Counted from the stretch's first letter, positions 43,722 to 52,987 are shown. The stretch: DNA of 64,000 bases from Clostridium estertheticum (GCF_011065935.2 NZ_JAAMNH020000001.1:5229001-5293000); one strand, 5' to 3'. Notes: generated by a model from the sequence alone, not told the origin. Numbers and translations: made by a program.

Positions 43722-44068
43722 TTGTTATTCTCCTTAATATAGTGTAATTTTATATTTTTTTATATTTATTTTTATTTTAAAAGCATTTCTTCTCATATAC
43801 TTATTTATTTTTAATAATTGGATATTATATATATGGATTCCCATTCAAAGAAAATCCGTCCACTTTTTATCTAAATACCCTTAATTCAAGTATGCATTTA
43901 AAAATGGCACATATATTAGTGTAATTTATAAATTCACTTTTGTCAAAAGATTTTTTTGGATTTTATATTGCAAATTAATTCAGTGTGGTATAATACTATA
44001 GATAAATAATTTGATATTTTTTATTTAAAAATGCTTTACAACCCCAAAGAACACAGGAGGGATTTAAA
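43722..44068. other. Divergent intergenic region
   Basis: 347 bp between the ABC-F gene and the methyltransferase gene. It must hold both promoters. I see the extended -10 at 43986-43994 and no leader ORF with an attenuator of the kind found upstream of drug-resistance ABC-F genes. Confidence 0.45.
43986..43994 (+). promoter_or_regulatory. Extended -10 promoter of the rRNA methyltransferase gene
   Basis: TGGTATAAT (TGnTATAAT type), with TTGCAA at 43968-43973 only 15 bp upstream as a possible -35. The start codon is 75 bp downstream. Confidence 0.55.
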
Positions 44069-45244
44069 ATGGCTTGTAAATTTTACTTATATAGAGGCAA
44101 AGGCAGAAATGCAGAAAATGGTCACCTTTGGATATATGCCAATGAAATAGAGAATTTTGATGGTGAATATGAAAATGGAGATATAATTGAAGCATACAAT
44201 TTTAGAGGAGAGTTTATCGGAAAAGGCTTCATAAACGATGTTTCTAAAATTGCCATAAGGATAATGACAAGAGATATTACCGAAGAAATAAATGAAGAGT
44301 TTTTCAGAAAAAAACTTCGCGCTGCTTGGACATATAGAAAAACAGTTATAGATACTTCTAGTTGTAGATTTTTGTTTGGAGAAGCGGATTTTGTACCTGG
44401 AATGATTATAGATAAGTATGAAGACTATTATGTTATTCAATCTTTAGCACTAGGTATAGATAAATATAAAGATATAATTGTTAAGCTACTAATAAATGAA
44501 TATAATGCAAAGGGCGTATATGAAAGAAGTGACGCTAGAGTCCGTGAACTAGAAGGTATGGAACAAACAAAAGGCTTTTTAACAGAGCCCTTTGATACTA
44601 ATATAGAAATTATTGAAAACGGTGTTAAATATAATGTTGACATTGAAAATGGTCAAAAGACCGGATTTTTCCTAGACCAAAAGGAAAACAGAGCAGCTAT
44701 TCACAGGTTATGCAAGGATGCTGATGTTTTGGATTGTTTTACTCACACAGGTTCTTTTGCACTTAATGCAGGTATAGCTGGGGCTAAAAGTGTACTTGGA
44801 GTAGATATTTCTGATTATGCAGTAGAATGCTCTAGAAAAAATGCAGAACTTAACGGACTTTCAGATACAGTTAAATTCGAATCCCATAATGCCTTTGACG
44901 TGCTAAGAGAATGGTCAAGAGAAGGAAGACAATACGATGTAGTAATACTAGATCCACCTGCATTTACAAAGTCACGTTCTACTATAGACGGTGCCACAAG
45001 AGGATATAAAGAGATTAACCTACGTGGTATTAAATTGGTTAAGCCGGGCGGATATTTTGTAACCTGCTCTTGCTCTCATTTTATGTACCCTGATTTGTTT
45101 AGAGACACCATAGCTGAAGCAGCATTAGATGCTAAAAGAACTCTTAGACAAGTAGAATTCAGAACTCAAGCAGCGGATCATCCTATACTATGGAATTCTG
45201 ATGAATCATACTATTTGAAATTTTATATATTCCAGGTAGTCTAA
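44069..45244 (+). CDS. Class I SAM-dependent rRNA cytosine methyltransferase (RlmI-like)
   Basis: 391 residues: N-terminal PUA RNA-binding domain (about 1-70; GHLWIYANEIENFDGEYENG), EEHD-like central part, and a Rossmann methyltransferase with GFFLDQKENR, motif I CFTHTGSFALNAG, motif II VDIS and motif IV DPPAFTKSR. RlmI methylates a cytosine (C5) of 23S rRNA in E. coli; B. subtilis YwbD is the Gram-positive counterpart. The exact target base here is unknown. ATG start after AGGAGGGATTTAAA. Confidence 0.9.
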   Translation: MACKFYLYRGKGRNAENGHLWIYANEIENFDGEYENGDIIEAYNFRGEFIGKGFINDVSKIAIRIMTRDITEEINEEFFRKKLRAAWTYRKTVIDTSSCRFLFGEADFVPGMIIDKYEDYYVIQSLALGIDKYKDIIVKLLINEYNAKGVYERSDARVRELEGMEQTKGFLTEPFDTNIEIIENGVKYNVDIENGQKTGFFLDQKENRAAIHRLCKDADVLDCFTHTGSFALNAGIAGAKSVLGVDISDYAVECSRKNAELNGLSDTVKFESHNAFDVLREWSREGRQYDVVILDPPAFTKSRSTIDGATRGYKEINLRGIKLVKPGGYFVTCSCSHFMYPDLFRDTIAEAALDAKRTLRQVEFRTQAADHPILWNSDESYYLKFYIFQVV

Positions 45245-45249
45245 ATATA

Positions 45250-45290
45250 AAAACCGGTACTATTTATTATATAGTTCCGGTTTTTTTTAA
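45250..45290 (+). terminator. Terminator after the methyltransferase gene
   Basis: Stem AAACCGGtACTAT/ATAGTtCCGGTTT with one internal mismatch, then eight T. Confidence 0.85.
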
Positions 45291-45388
45291 TTATAATACC
45301 ATCTTTATATTTTAAAACATTGTATATAATATCCATCCTAGCTAGAGATAATAAACAGACTAAAATAATGTAAAACTGGAAATTTATG

Positions 45389-45440
45389 TTGACTTTTACT
45401 GATTACAGTTGTAAACTAAAAATATGAATTACATTTGTAA
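45389..45440 (+). promoter_or_regulatory. Promoter with two BlaI/MecI-type operators
   Basis: TTGACT (45389-45394), 17 bp, TAAACT (45412-45417). Operator 1, TTACAGTTGTAA (45403-45414), overlaps the -10; operator 2, TTACATTTGTAA (45429-45440), lies just downstream. Both contain the TACA-2 nt-TGTA core bound by BlaI/MecI repressors, placed to block RNA polymerase. Confidence 0.85.
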
Positions 45441-45462
45441 ACAAAGTGGAGGTAGAATAATA

Positions 45463-45846
45463 ATGCGTGAAATTCCTAAAATATCGAATGCTGAATGGGA
45501 AGTAATGAAAATAATATGGGATCATTCTGAAATCACATCGACTAATATTATACAGGAACTAAAGGATAAAGTCGAATGGAAACCAGCTACAGTTAAAAGT
45601 CTAATAAACAGATTATTAAATAAAAATGCAATTAGTTTTAATAAATTATGCAGTGAATATTTATATTTTCCCTTGGTGTCAGAAGATGAATGTATAAAGT
45701 TAGAAAGTCAGTCCTTTATTAATAAAGTATTTAATGGTTCCGTCAAATCTATGCTCCTAACGTTTGCCCAATCAAACGAAATTTCTGAAACGGATATAAA
45801 TGAATTAAGAAATATACTAAACCAATCAAGTAAAAAGGAAGGTTGA
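45463..45846 (+). CDS. BlaI/MecI-family transcriptional repressor
   Basis: A 127-residue repressor with a winged helix (ISNAEWEVMKIIWDHSEITS, then VEWKPATVKSLINRLLNK) and a C-terminal dimerisation part. The ATG at 45463 is preceded by GGAGGTAGAATAATA; upstream codons to 45424 overlap operator 2. It should repress its own promoter. The partner membrane protease starts four bases after its stop. In relatives, cleavage of the repressor by the protease induces the operon; the inducer here need not be a beta-lactam. Confidence 0.92.
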   Translation: MREIPKISNAEWEVMKIIWDHSEITSTNIIQELKDKVEWKPATVKSLINRLLNKNAISFNKLCSEYLYFPLVSEDECIKLESQSFINKVFNGSVKSMLLTFAQSNEISETDINELRNILNQSSKKEG

Positions 45847-45850
45847 TAGT

Positions 45851-47410
45851 ATGAATTTTTTAAATATTTTCGAGGTGATTATACTTTCCTCCTTAATTGG
45901 TAGCGTAATTGTATTAATAATATTAATTACTAAAGGTCTATTTAAAAATAAATTAAATCCTACCTTTCACTATTATATATGGTTAATATTGCTCATAAAG
46001 TTAATAATTCCTATTGGGCCACAAACCCCTTTAAACATTTCTAATATATATGAAAATTTACAAGTTCAAAGTACAGCAAATGAAAATACACAAATTAATT
46101 CTCCAAAACAGCTTGAAACTTCAGACTTGGGCGATTCAATATCAACAAGTTCACCTCTGCCTTCAAATAAAAGTGTAATTATGAAAGTTATGAATATCCC
46201 TTTAAAAAATCAAATTAGCATTGAAAAAGCATTCTGTTTTATATGGTTGTTTGGAATTCTATTACTTATGTGTATAGTAGCTTTTGGACATAGAAAACTC
46301 CGGAAAATTGTTAGGGCTTCTATAAAAAATATAAGCAGCACGCATAAAGAAATTTTTTATAAATGCATGAAAACTATGAATATAAAAACTGAGGTAGAAC
46401 TATCCTATTCTTCAAAAGTAAGTAGTCCTTCTTTATGCGGGTTCATTAAACCAATGATATTAATTCCGGTCAGAGTAGCTGACAATGTTTGTGATGAAGA
46501 ATTTAAGTATATTATAATACACGAGTTAACCCATCTTAAAAACAAGGACATACTTATAAATTGGGTTATAACTTTATTATCCATGACTTACTGGTTTAAT
46601 CCAATCTTGCTCTATGGGTTTCATAAAATAAGACAAGACTGTGAATTTTCCTGTGATGGTAAGGCAATCTCTTATTTAGATAAAGGGAAAAACCTTCAAT
46701 ATGGAAATGCAATAATAAGAGTACTAGAGCTCGGCGGCAACAGCAATAGACTTATGGGCACTACTTCGATGGTTATGAATAGTTCAGAAATAAAAAGGAG
46801 GATTATTATGATATCAAAGTATAAGAAGGTAAATATTAAAAATGTATTACTAGGTGCTGTCATTGTAGTTATTATAGGAAGCCTCGGAATTGCACTAAAC
46901 ACTTCAAAATCGCAAGCAGAAAAACCAGCTAAGGTTGCCGAAGAATTTGTTAGAACCATCTACACAGTGGATGCAAAAAAAGTTGCTGTATTTAATACAC
47001 CTCTTACACCAAGTAATATAATTGGTGAAGGTGTTACCAAAGGAATAACAGGTCCTAGTGAAGAGCAAAATAAAATTATGCGGTCCCTTGACAAAAACAT
47101 ACAACCTTTAATGACAAAAGAAGGGTATGAAAATACTGTAAGGACTCAATTCAACACTTTGAGCACGAGAATTTGTGCTATGGGTAATTATACCGCCCAG
47201 ATTATAGACTTTACTCTAGGTGAAAATGTATATAGCAAGGATGATGACAAAGTAAGATATCGGTATGAAGTTAAATTGAAGTTTATCTCGACTGATGGTA
47301 AGAGTGATCAATCAGATTCAGCAACAGGAGCTGTAGACCTATTAAAAGAAAATGGTCAATGGAAAGTGTGTCTGTATGATATAAATCAATTCCCCAAATT
47401 ATCCAAATAG
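45851..47410 (+). CDS. BlaR1/MecR1-like M56 membrane metalloprotease
   Basis: 519 residues: membrane helices at about 8-28, 38-55 and 125-145, a cytoplasmic protease part with zinc motif HELTH (His224, Glu225, His228) and downstream acidic ligand in DCEFSCD (Glu265), then a fourth helix near 335-350. After it comes a domain of about 165 residues (KPAKVAEEFVRTIYTVDAKK onward) that resembles an NTF2-like fold. True BlaR1 ends in a penicillin-binding sensor with SxxK; that is absent. The protein therefore probably senses something else. Confidence 0.88.
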   Translation: MNFLNIFEVIILSSLIGSVIVLIILITKGLFKNKLNPTFHYYIWLILLIKLIIPIGPQTPLNISNIYENLQVQSTANENTQINSPKQLETSDLGDSISTSSPLPSNKSVIMKVMNIPLKNQISIEKAFCFIWLFGILLLMCIVAFGHRKLRKIVRASIKNISSTHKEIFYKCMKTMNIKTEVELSYSSKVSSPSLCGFIKPMILIPVRVADNVCDEEFKYIIIHELTHLKNKDILINWVITLLSMTYWFNPILLYGFHKIRQDCEFSCDGKAISYLDKGKNLQYGNAIIRVLELGGNSNRLMGTTSMVMNSSEIKRRIIMISKYKKVNIKNVLLGAVIVVIIGSLGIALNTSKSQAEKPAKVAEEFVRTIYTVDAKKVAVFNTPLTPSNIIGEGVTKGITGPSEEQNKIMRSLDKNIQPLMTKEGYENTVRTQFNTLSTRICAMGNYTAQIIDFTLGENVYSKDDDKVRYRYEVKLKFISTDGKSDQSDSATGAVDLLKENGQWKVCLYDINQFPKLSK

Positions 47411-47519
47411 CTAATGTTAAAAAACGTTTTTAAATAAATGATTATCTTAAAATTTAAAGCCTGATAAGTCTTCTTGCCATTGCTGGAGGTTTTATATATT
47501 TCAAGTGGTGTAGATGTAA

Positions 47520-47572
47520 AAAAGTATATATTACTAGTGATGCTTTCACATCGTCAAGTAATATATACTTTT
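47520..47572. terminator. Long hairpin terminator (dispersed-repeat copy 2)
   Basis: 16-bp arms AAAAGTATATATTACT (47520-47535) and AGTAATATATACTTTT (47557-47572), identical to those of the hairpin at 4819-4872; the 21-nt centre differs. T-runs flank both sides. It lies between the convergent blaR-like and comB genes. Confidence 0.75.
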
Positions 47573-47601
47573 TAATTCTGTTTGAGCCCACATGATTTTT
47601 C

Positions 47602-48306
47602 TTAAATTATAATCCCATCTTTATATTCTGGAACATTATCTATAATATCTTTTCTACAGCAGTATTCTAAATCCGCCTCGAGTCCTAGCTGTGTAATCCT
47701 TTTGTAATGACTTGCATACTTTATAAAACTATGAATATCTTCATTATTTTTATAAATATAATGAGAAGTTATAGCAATATCAGAAAGGTCTACTTCTATT
47801 TCTTTTAACACACAATCAATTATGTAACCACTACATAAAAAATCATCTATAGAAAATTCACCATAAGTCCCCGCATTAACTATTACTACATCTTTATTTA
47901 ATTCTACTATTCTTCTTGCTATAGACTTAGCATTTAACATGGCACCTATTAGAATGCTACTAGCCCCCGTGCAGCCCTTTATAGCTTTAGTACCATTAGT
48001 AGTAGTCATCACAAGTGTTTTGCCTTCTATGGTATCTCTAGTGTATTCTAATGGAGAGTTTGAATAGTGAAACCCTTCTATTTTTAATGCATCTCGCTCT
48101 CCTCCAAGCATAAACTCCTCTTTGCCATTTCTCACAATGTCAGCTGCAGCGTCAACTGTTAAAACCGGAATAACACCTTTGCAGCCGTTATTCATTGCAG
48201 TAATTATTACACTAGTTGCCCTAAGCATATCTATTACTACCACTGTTTTATTCTCTATTTTTTCTTTTTTTATATCATCAGCCGAAACTATTATATCTAT
48301 TTTCAT
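47602..48306 (-). CDS. comB: 2-phosphosulfolactate phosphatase family protein (ComB)
   Basis: A 234-residue protein of the ComB family (Mg-dependent 2-phosphosulfolactate phosphatase of coenzyme M synthesis). Conserved blocks are VVVIDMLRATSVI, GERDALKIEGFHYSNSPLEY, TTTNGTKAI and VNAGTYGEFSIDDFLCSG. Clostridia have no coenzyme M, so this orphan is likely a phosphatase for a related small acid, or part of sulfonate metabolism. ATG start at 48306 behind AAAGGAGGACCAATGAT. Confidence 0.88.
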   Translation of the reverse strand: MKIDIIVSADDIKKEKIENKTVVVIDMLRATSVIITAMNNGCKGVIPVLTVDAAADIVRNGKEEFMLGGERDALKIEGFHYSNSPLEYTRDTIEGKTLVMTTTNGTKAIKGCTGASSILIGAMLNAKSIARRIVELNKDVVIVNAGTYGEFSIDDFLCSGYIIDCVLKEIEVDLSDIAITSHYIYKNNEDIHSFIKYASHYKRITQLGLEADLEYCCRKDIIDNVPEYKDGIII

Positions 48307-48372
48307 ATCATTGGTCCTCCTTTAATAATCCCTTTTTTCTTAAGTGGTTCACATCTAATTATAGAATAAGTA

Positions 48373-48386
48373 GGGACGGTTAACAA
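48373..48386 (+). repeat. Extra copy of transposon end
   Basis: GGGACGGTTAACAA, identical to 14 of the 15 bases of the element end at 48435-48449 and in the same orientation, 62 bp further out. May mark an older end or the true boundary. Confidence 0.6.
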
Positions 48387-48434
48387 CTTTTTAAAGTAAT
48401 TTAAATAGTAAAATATTAAAATAGGAAAATAATC

Positions 48435-49655
48435 GGGGACGGTTAACAAATCTTTGAACTAATAACTTAAGAATATGAATATCATCCCAACCCATTGGCA
48501 ATAATTCAAAGAAAATCTTATTAGTAGGAGTGGTTTATATGGCAAGAAAAGCAAGATTAAAAGCAGCTGACGCTATATTTCATATTATGTGCAAAAGTAT
48601 CAGTGAGGTTGATTTATATAGGGATTCTGAGGACAAAGAAAAATATTTATCACTTGTGAAGAAGTATAAAAAGCTCTATAATGTTAAAATTTACGGGTAC
48701 TGTCTTATGGATAACCATGCACATTTATTAGTTGATGCTAATGGATCAGATATATCAAAAGTCATGCACGGAATAAATTTTTCTTATGCAATGTACTTTA
48801 ATAAAAAATATGAAAGAGAAGGTCACCTTTTTAAAGATAGATTCAAGAGTAAAATAGTTGATAATGACCAATATTTGAAGACCGTATCCTTATATATACA
48901 TAATAATCCTACTGATATAGGAGAATTTAGAGATTGTCCTGAAAATTATGCCTTTTCTAGTTTAGGAATCTATATTGGTAAAAGACGTGACCATTTCAAC
49001 ATAGTTGATTATAGCTTCATCTTGGGATTTTTTGGAAATAAACTTGATACTGCAAGAAAAAACTATTATAGCCTTGTTTTCGGATGCGACGACGAAAAAT
49101 TAAAAGAAGAATTTGAATTCAAAGATGAAAAAACAGAATATAGAAGCGGAAGAAATATACTTGTAAGAGATTTTAAGCCTGAAGATGTAATGAAATTTAT
49201 AGCATTAAAGATGAATATATCTGAGTTTCATTTTTTCACGAAATATAGTAGAAAACTTGTAGGAGCAAAAGCCTTAACTGTTGTTTTAATGAGGAGTCTC
49301 TGCAATTTTAAATTTAGCGATATATCTAGCGCACTTGGAAATATTACACAGGCCAGAGTTTCTCAATTAACTAGCATTGGTATTGAATTAATTGGAACAG
49401 ATAAAAAATATGAAAGTATTACAGAGGATTTTATTAAATTTTATACTTAGTGATTAATAAAAATTTTATGCTCAATAAATAGTTGTTTTATTTTTTACGT
49501 AGTTGGACAAGCATTCAAAAGTATAATATTAAATTAATTTAAACCATCAAAATAATGAAGACATCTCATTCGCAAATGAATTTAAGATTTAAATGTATAA
49601 ATTTTCATGCAAAATTTGGAAAAAACTTTAAGTTAAATGATTGTTAACCGTCCCC
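48435..49655 (+). mobile_element. REP-associated tyrosine transposase element with 15-bp inverted ends
   Basis: GGGGACGGTTAACAA (48435-48449) and its exact complement TTGTTAACCGTCCCC (49641-49655) bound a 1221-bp unit with one transposase gene. This is the layout of RAYT elements, which are domesticated IS200/IS605 relatives that act on short palindromic repeats. Confidence 0.75.
48539..49450 (+). CDS. REP-associated Y1 transposase (RAYT, IS200-like)
   Basis: 303 residues. Y1_Tnp HUH domain at about 1-140 with ARLKAADAIFHIMCKS, the metal-binding GYCLMDNHAHLLV (HxH) and the helix carrying the nucleophile tyrosine around DNDQYLKTVSLYIHNNPT. An extra C-terminal region of some 130 residues, with a helix-turn-helix-like end (FSDISSALGNITQARVSQL), is common in clostridial RAYTs. 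The ATG at 48539 follows AGGAGTGGTTT; the GTG at 48530 lies inside that site. The gene is full-length, so probably active or recently so. Confidence 0.9.
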   Translation: MARKARLKAADAIFHIMCKSISEVDLYRDSEDKEKYLSLVKKYKKLYNVKIYGYCLMDNHAHLLVDANGSDISKVMHGINFSYAMYFNKKYEREGHLFKDRFKSKIVDNDQYLKTVSLYIHNNPTDIGEFRDCPENYAFSSLGIYIGKRRDHFNIVDYSFILGFFGNKLDTARKNYYSLVFGCDDEKLKEEFEFKDEKTEYRSGRNILVRDFKPEDVMKFIALKMNISEFHFFTKYSRKLVGAKALTVVLMRSLCNFKFSDISSALGNITQARVSQLTSIGIELIGTDKKYESITEDFIKFYT

Positions 49656-49672
49656 ATTTATTTCCTCGTTAA

Positions 49673-49711
49673 AAAAACTCTGCTTTTACAAGAAGTAAAA
49701 ACAGAGTTTTT
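49673..49711 (-). terminator. Terminator after the CdaR-type regulator gene
   Basis: 16-bp stem with one mismatch (AAAAACTCTG... / ...CAGAGTTTTT), loop AAGAA, with T-runs both ways. About 24 bp past the regulator stop. Confidence 0.8.
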
Positions 49712-49734
49712 AAATTAATTAATTAATTATATGG

Positions 49735-50682
49735 TTATTCCTTATTTTCCTTCCATATTAAGAAGGCTATAAGGAATACGGAGGCATCTTTAAAGTCTCT
49801 GATATCAAAGTTTGTTTCTTTTTTAATCTTATCTAGTCTATAGATAAGTGTATTCCTATGAACATATAGTTTTCTCGCGGCATCACTGATATTAAGACCA
49901 CAATTTACAAATTGCTCAATAGTTACAATCATTTCACTATCTAACGCATCAAATTTGTCTTTTAACATGATTAAAAGTTCCTGCTTAATTTTATTATCTA
50001 CATTATATACAATTTTCTCAAATAGCATCTTATTATAACTAAATGTATGGTCTTTTATATCGAATTTTTTTCCTAGCTCCATACATTGCACAGCATCATT
50101 GTAAGCTTTTTTAAGCCCTTTTATATCATAAGTTCTATCTGCATAACTTACATAACATTTGCAATACAAATCTGATGAGATGGATTCCTTTATACTTTCT
50201 GCATGGTCCTCTACTTCATCAAAGTCACCAATTACAATTATACTGTCATTATATATTAAACTTACGACTGGCTCATTATCATATATTTGTTTTATTATAT
50301 TAAGAGATTCATACTTACTTCCATCTACACTTATTAACATGACATAACACCCATTTTTAAGAAAAGGTAGATTAAGACTAATATTATCTATAGAAATTTC
50401 TCTATTTTCTAAAATATCAATAACCGCCTGTTCTTTAGTTAAGAAATGCTGGGTATATTTGTTTTCAATAATGTATTCAAGTAAAGATGTACAATTTTCA
50501 TACTTCTTTTCTAAACTTATTCTGCCTTTAACACGGCCAAGCATAATAGTAAAGTTAGTTATATGTGAATTTTCAATATCTAAGTCACTAATATATAGTG
50601 CCATACCATCTTCTGTAACTACATTAAATGGTATGTTTGAAGAATGACTTAAATCCTTCAAGAATTCTGTGAAATTGTACAT
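49735..50682 (-). CDS. CdaR/PucR-type transcriptional regulator
   Basis: 315 residues. The C-terminal PucR helix-turn-helix (about 262-310; NISDAARKLYVHRNTLIYRL) is diagnostic. The middle contains a GGDEF-like fold (about 105-225) typical of this family; the N-terminal part is a sensory region of unknown ligand. Such regulators control sugar-acid, purine or amino-acid use. It is the second gene after an MsmX-like ATPase (13-bp gap), so it may link control and carbohydrate uptake. Confidence 0.88.
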   Translation of the reverse strand: MYNFTEFLKDLSHSSNIPFNVVTEDGMALYISDLDIENSHITNFTIMLGRVKGRISLEKKYENCTSLLEYIIENKYTQHFLTKEQAVIDILENREISIDNISLNLPFLKNGCYVMLISVDGSKYESLNIIKQIYDNEPVVSLIYNDSIIVIGDFDEVEDHAESIKESISSDLYCKCYVSYADRTYDIKGLKKAYNDAVQCMELGKKFDIKDHTFSYNKMLFEKIVYNVDNKIKQELLIMLKDKFDALDSEMIVTIEQFVNCGLNISDAARKLYVHRNTLIYRLDKIKKETNFDIRDFKDASVFLIAFLIWKENKE

Positions 50683-50695
50683 ATTGAATTTCCCC

Positions 50696-51805
50696 CTATA
50701 TTACTGTGTTTTCAGTTTCTTTATCAAAAACATGTATTTTATTTGTATCTAGTGCAATTTTAATTTGATCTCCAACTTTAGATTTTGATGATCCATTAAC
50801 TCTAGCTACAATATTTGTATTTCCTTTTCTCATATATATATTAGTCTCTGCACCCATAAGCTCTGCAACCTCAACTTGAGCTGTTATAACTGCACTCTTA
50901 TTCTTTTCAATAAAGCCGATACCGTCATCAATATCTTCTGGTCTAATACCCATTACAACAGTTTTCCCTACATAAGATTTTTCTTTAATTATTTCAGCTT
51001 TATCCTTTGGTAATATTATAATTTCATCATCAAAAACAAGTACAACTTCTCCATTTTGTTCTAAAACCTTAGCTTCCATAAAGTTCATTTGAGGACTTCC
51101 TATAAATCCAGCAACAAACATATTAACTGGGTGCTCATATATATTATGAGGTGTGTCTACTTGTTGAGCAAGTCCATCTTTCATTACAACTATTCTTGTT
51201 CCCATAGTCATAGCTTCTGTTTGGTCATGAGTTACATATATAAAAGTTGTTTGAAGTTTATGATGTAATTTTGCTATTTCTGTTCTCATTTGAACTCTAA
51301 GTTTAGCATCTAAATTAGATAGAGGCTCGTCCATTAAGAATACCTTTGGATTTCTTACTATAGCTCTTCCAAGTGCTACCCTCTGTCTTTGTCCGCCTGA
51401 TAATGCTTTTGGTTTTCTATCAAGTAAATGTTCTATATCAAGTACTTTAGCTACATCAGTAACCTTTTGTTTTATTTCATCTTTTGGCACTTTTCTTAGT
51501 TTTAATCCAAATGCCATGTTGTCATATACAGACATATGAGGGTATAGTGCATAGTTTTGGAAAACCATAGCTATATCTCTATCCTTAGGTGCCATATCAT
51601 TTACGAGTTTATCGCCAATATATATTTCACCCTGTGAGATTTCTTCAAGACCTGCTATCATTCTTAAAGTTGTTGATTTACCGCAACCTGATGGTCCTAC
51701 AAAAACTATAAATTCTTTGTCTTCTATTTCAAGATTAAAATCTTTAACTGCTGTTACGTTTCCTGTATAAACCTTGTATATGTGCCTTAATGATAAATTT
51801 GACAT
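50696..51805 (-). CDS. msmX: Multi-sugar ABC importer ATPase (MsmX/UgpC type)
   Basis: 369 residues: Walker A GPSGCGKST, signature LSGGQRQRVALGRAI, Walker B VFLMDEPLSNLDAKLR, H-loop THDQTEA, then a C-terminal regulatory beta domain of TOBE/OB type (about 235-365). No permease or binding-protein genes adjoin, which is the usual state for MsmX-like ATPases that power several sugar importers encoded elsewhere. ATG start after GGAGGAATAT. Cotranscribed with the CdaR-type regulator. Confidence 0.92.
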   Translation of the reverse strand: MSNLSLRHIYKVYTGNVTAVKDFNLEIEDKEFIVFVGPSGCGKSTTLRMIAGLEEISQGEIYIGDKLVNDMAPKDRDIAMVFQNYALYPHMSVYDNMAFGLKLRKVPKDEIKQKVTDVAKVLDIEHLLDRKPKALSGGQRQRVALGRAIVRNPKVFLMDEPLSNLDAKLRVQMRTEIAKLHHKLQTTFIYVTHDQTEAMTMGTRIVVMKDGLAQQVDTPHNIYEHPVNMFVAGFIGSPQMNFMEAKVLEQNGEVVLVFDDEIIILPKDKAEIIKEKSYVGKTVVMGIRPEDIDDGIGFIEKNKSAVITAQVEVAELMGAETNIYMRKGNTNIVARVNGSSKSKVGDQIKIALDTNKIHVFDKETENTVI

Positions 51806-51945
51806 AATATATTCCTCCTACATGTACATTCTAATTGTTTTTCTATATACATTGTAAACCTTTAAAACACAATTATCTAGTTGCAAAACCCCCAAAAGTG
51901 TTAAAGTTAATTTGTAGAAAGACACAAATGCCTTGGTGCTAAAAG

Positions 51946-52875
51946 CTAAATTTTATAATTTTTCCCTTGATATAAATCTATTTCTTTTAATTTATTATCT
52001 ATGGCATTTAAGACTTCCCATTTTTTCAAACTCCACATAGGCCCTATTAACAGCTCCCTTGGTGCATCACCTGTTAATCTATGAATAACCATATTTGGCG
52101 GAAGCATAGCTATTGACCTGGTAATTATATCTATGTACTCATCTTTTTCCAAAAACTTAAGCTTTTCATCTTTGTATAGCTCAACCATTGGTGTATTTTC
52201 CACAAGATAAAGCAAATGCATTTTTATACCTTTTATATCTTTATGGGCCACATAGTCTATTGTTTTTAACATGTCCTGTGCGCTTTCTCCTGGAAGACCA
52301 AAAATAGTATGAACTACCACATCAATATTTCTTTTATTTAGCTCTTTGAGAGCCTCTTCAAATTTCAATAGTTTATATCCTCTATTAATAATTTTTGCAC
52401 TTTCATCATTGCAGGTTTGAAGGCCTAGTTCTACCCAGGTGTATACTCTATGTGAATATTCCTCTATAAGGTCTAGCACCGCATCATCCAAGCAATCAGG
52501 TCTAGTAGCTATAACCAGCGCCACTACCCCCTCCTGGGATATTGCTTCCTCATATTTTTCTCTTAATACCTCTATGGAAGCATAGGTATTGGTGTAAGCC
52601 TGAAAATAAGCAATATACTTTCCTGATTTCCATTTTTTACTCATCATATTAACTATATCTTCAAATTGACTTGTTATAGAAAATCTCCTATCCCCACCAA
52701 AATCTCCTGAACCTCGCTGGCTACAAAACAAACATCCTCCGCTGCTGATAGTTCCATCTCTATTAGGACAAGAAAATCCAGCGTCTAAAGCAATCTTAAA
52801 AACCTTATCACCGAATTTTTCCCTTAAAAAATAATTTAAACTGTGATATCTTTTATCACCCCATGTTTTCTGCAA
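51946..52875 (-). CDS. Radical SAM protein, TIGR01212/YhcC family
   Basis: 309 residues. WGDKRYHSLNYFLREKFG at the N terminus and the cluster motif FSCPNRDGTISSGGCLFC identify the family, whose function is still unsettled (YhcC in E. coli). GLQTCNDESAKIINRGY and HTIFGLPGES are further marks. The frame is open to an ATG at 52923, but that ATG lies inside a terminator hairpin; TTG at 52875, five bases after GGGTGAG, is the better start. Confidence 0.88.
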   Translation of the reverse strand: MQKTWGDKRYHSLNYFLREKFGDKVFKIALDAGFSCPNRDGTISSGGCLFCSQRGSGDFGGDRRFSITSQFEDIVNMMSKKWKSGKYIAYFQAYTNTYASIEVLREKYEEAISQEGVVALVIATRPDCLDDAVLDLIEEYSHRVYTWVELGLQTCNDESAKIINRGYKLLKFEEALKELNKRNIDVVVHTIFGLPGESAQDMLKTIDYVAHKDIKGIKMHLLYLVENTPMVELYKDEKLKFLEKDEYIDIITRSIAMLPPNMVIHRLTGDAPRELLIGPMWSLKKWEVLNAIDNKLKEIDLYQGKNYKI

Positions 52876-52906
52876 TAATCTCACCCTTTCTTTATTTAAC
52901 AAACAA

Positions 52907-52940
52907 ATAAAATAACTAATCATTAGACTAGTTATTTTAT
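52907..52940 (-). terminator. Terminator of the lipoprotein gene, overlapping an ATG
   Basis: 12-bp arms ATAAAATAACTA (52907-52918) and TAGTTATTTTAT (52929-52940), then ATTTGTTTG on the minus strand. It lies 48 bp past the stop of the gene upstream. Confidence 0.7.
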
Positions 52941-52987
52941 AAAAGACTAGGTTAATTATACCTCATAGACTATAAAGAATGTATTAA

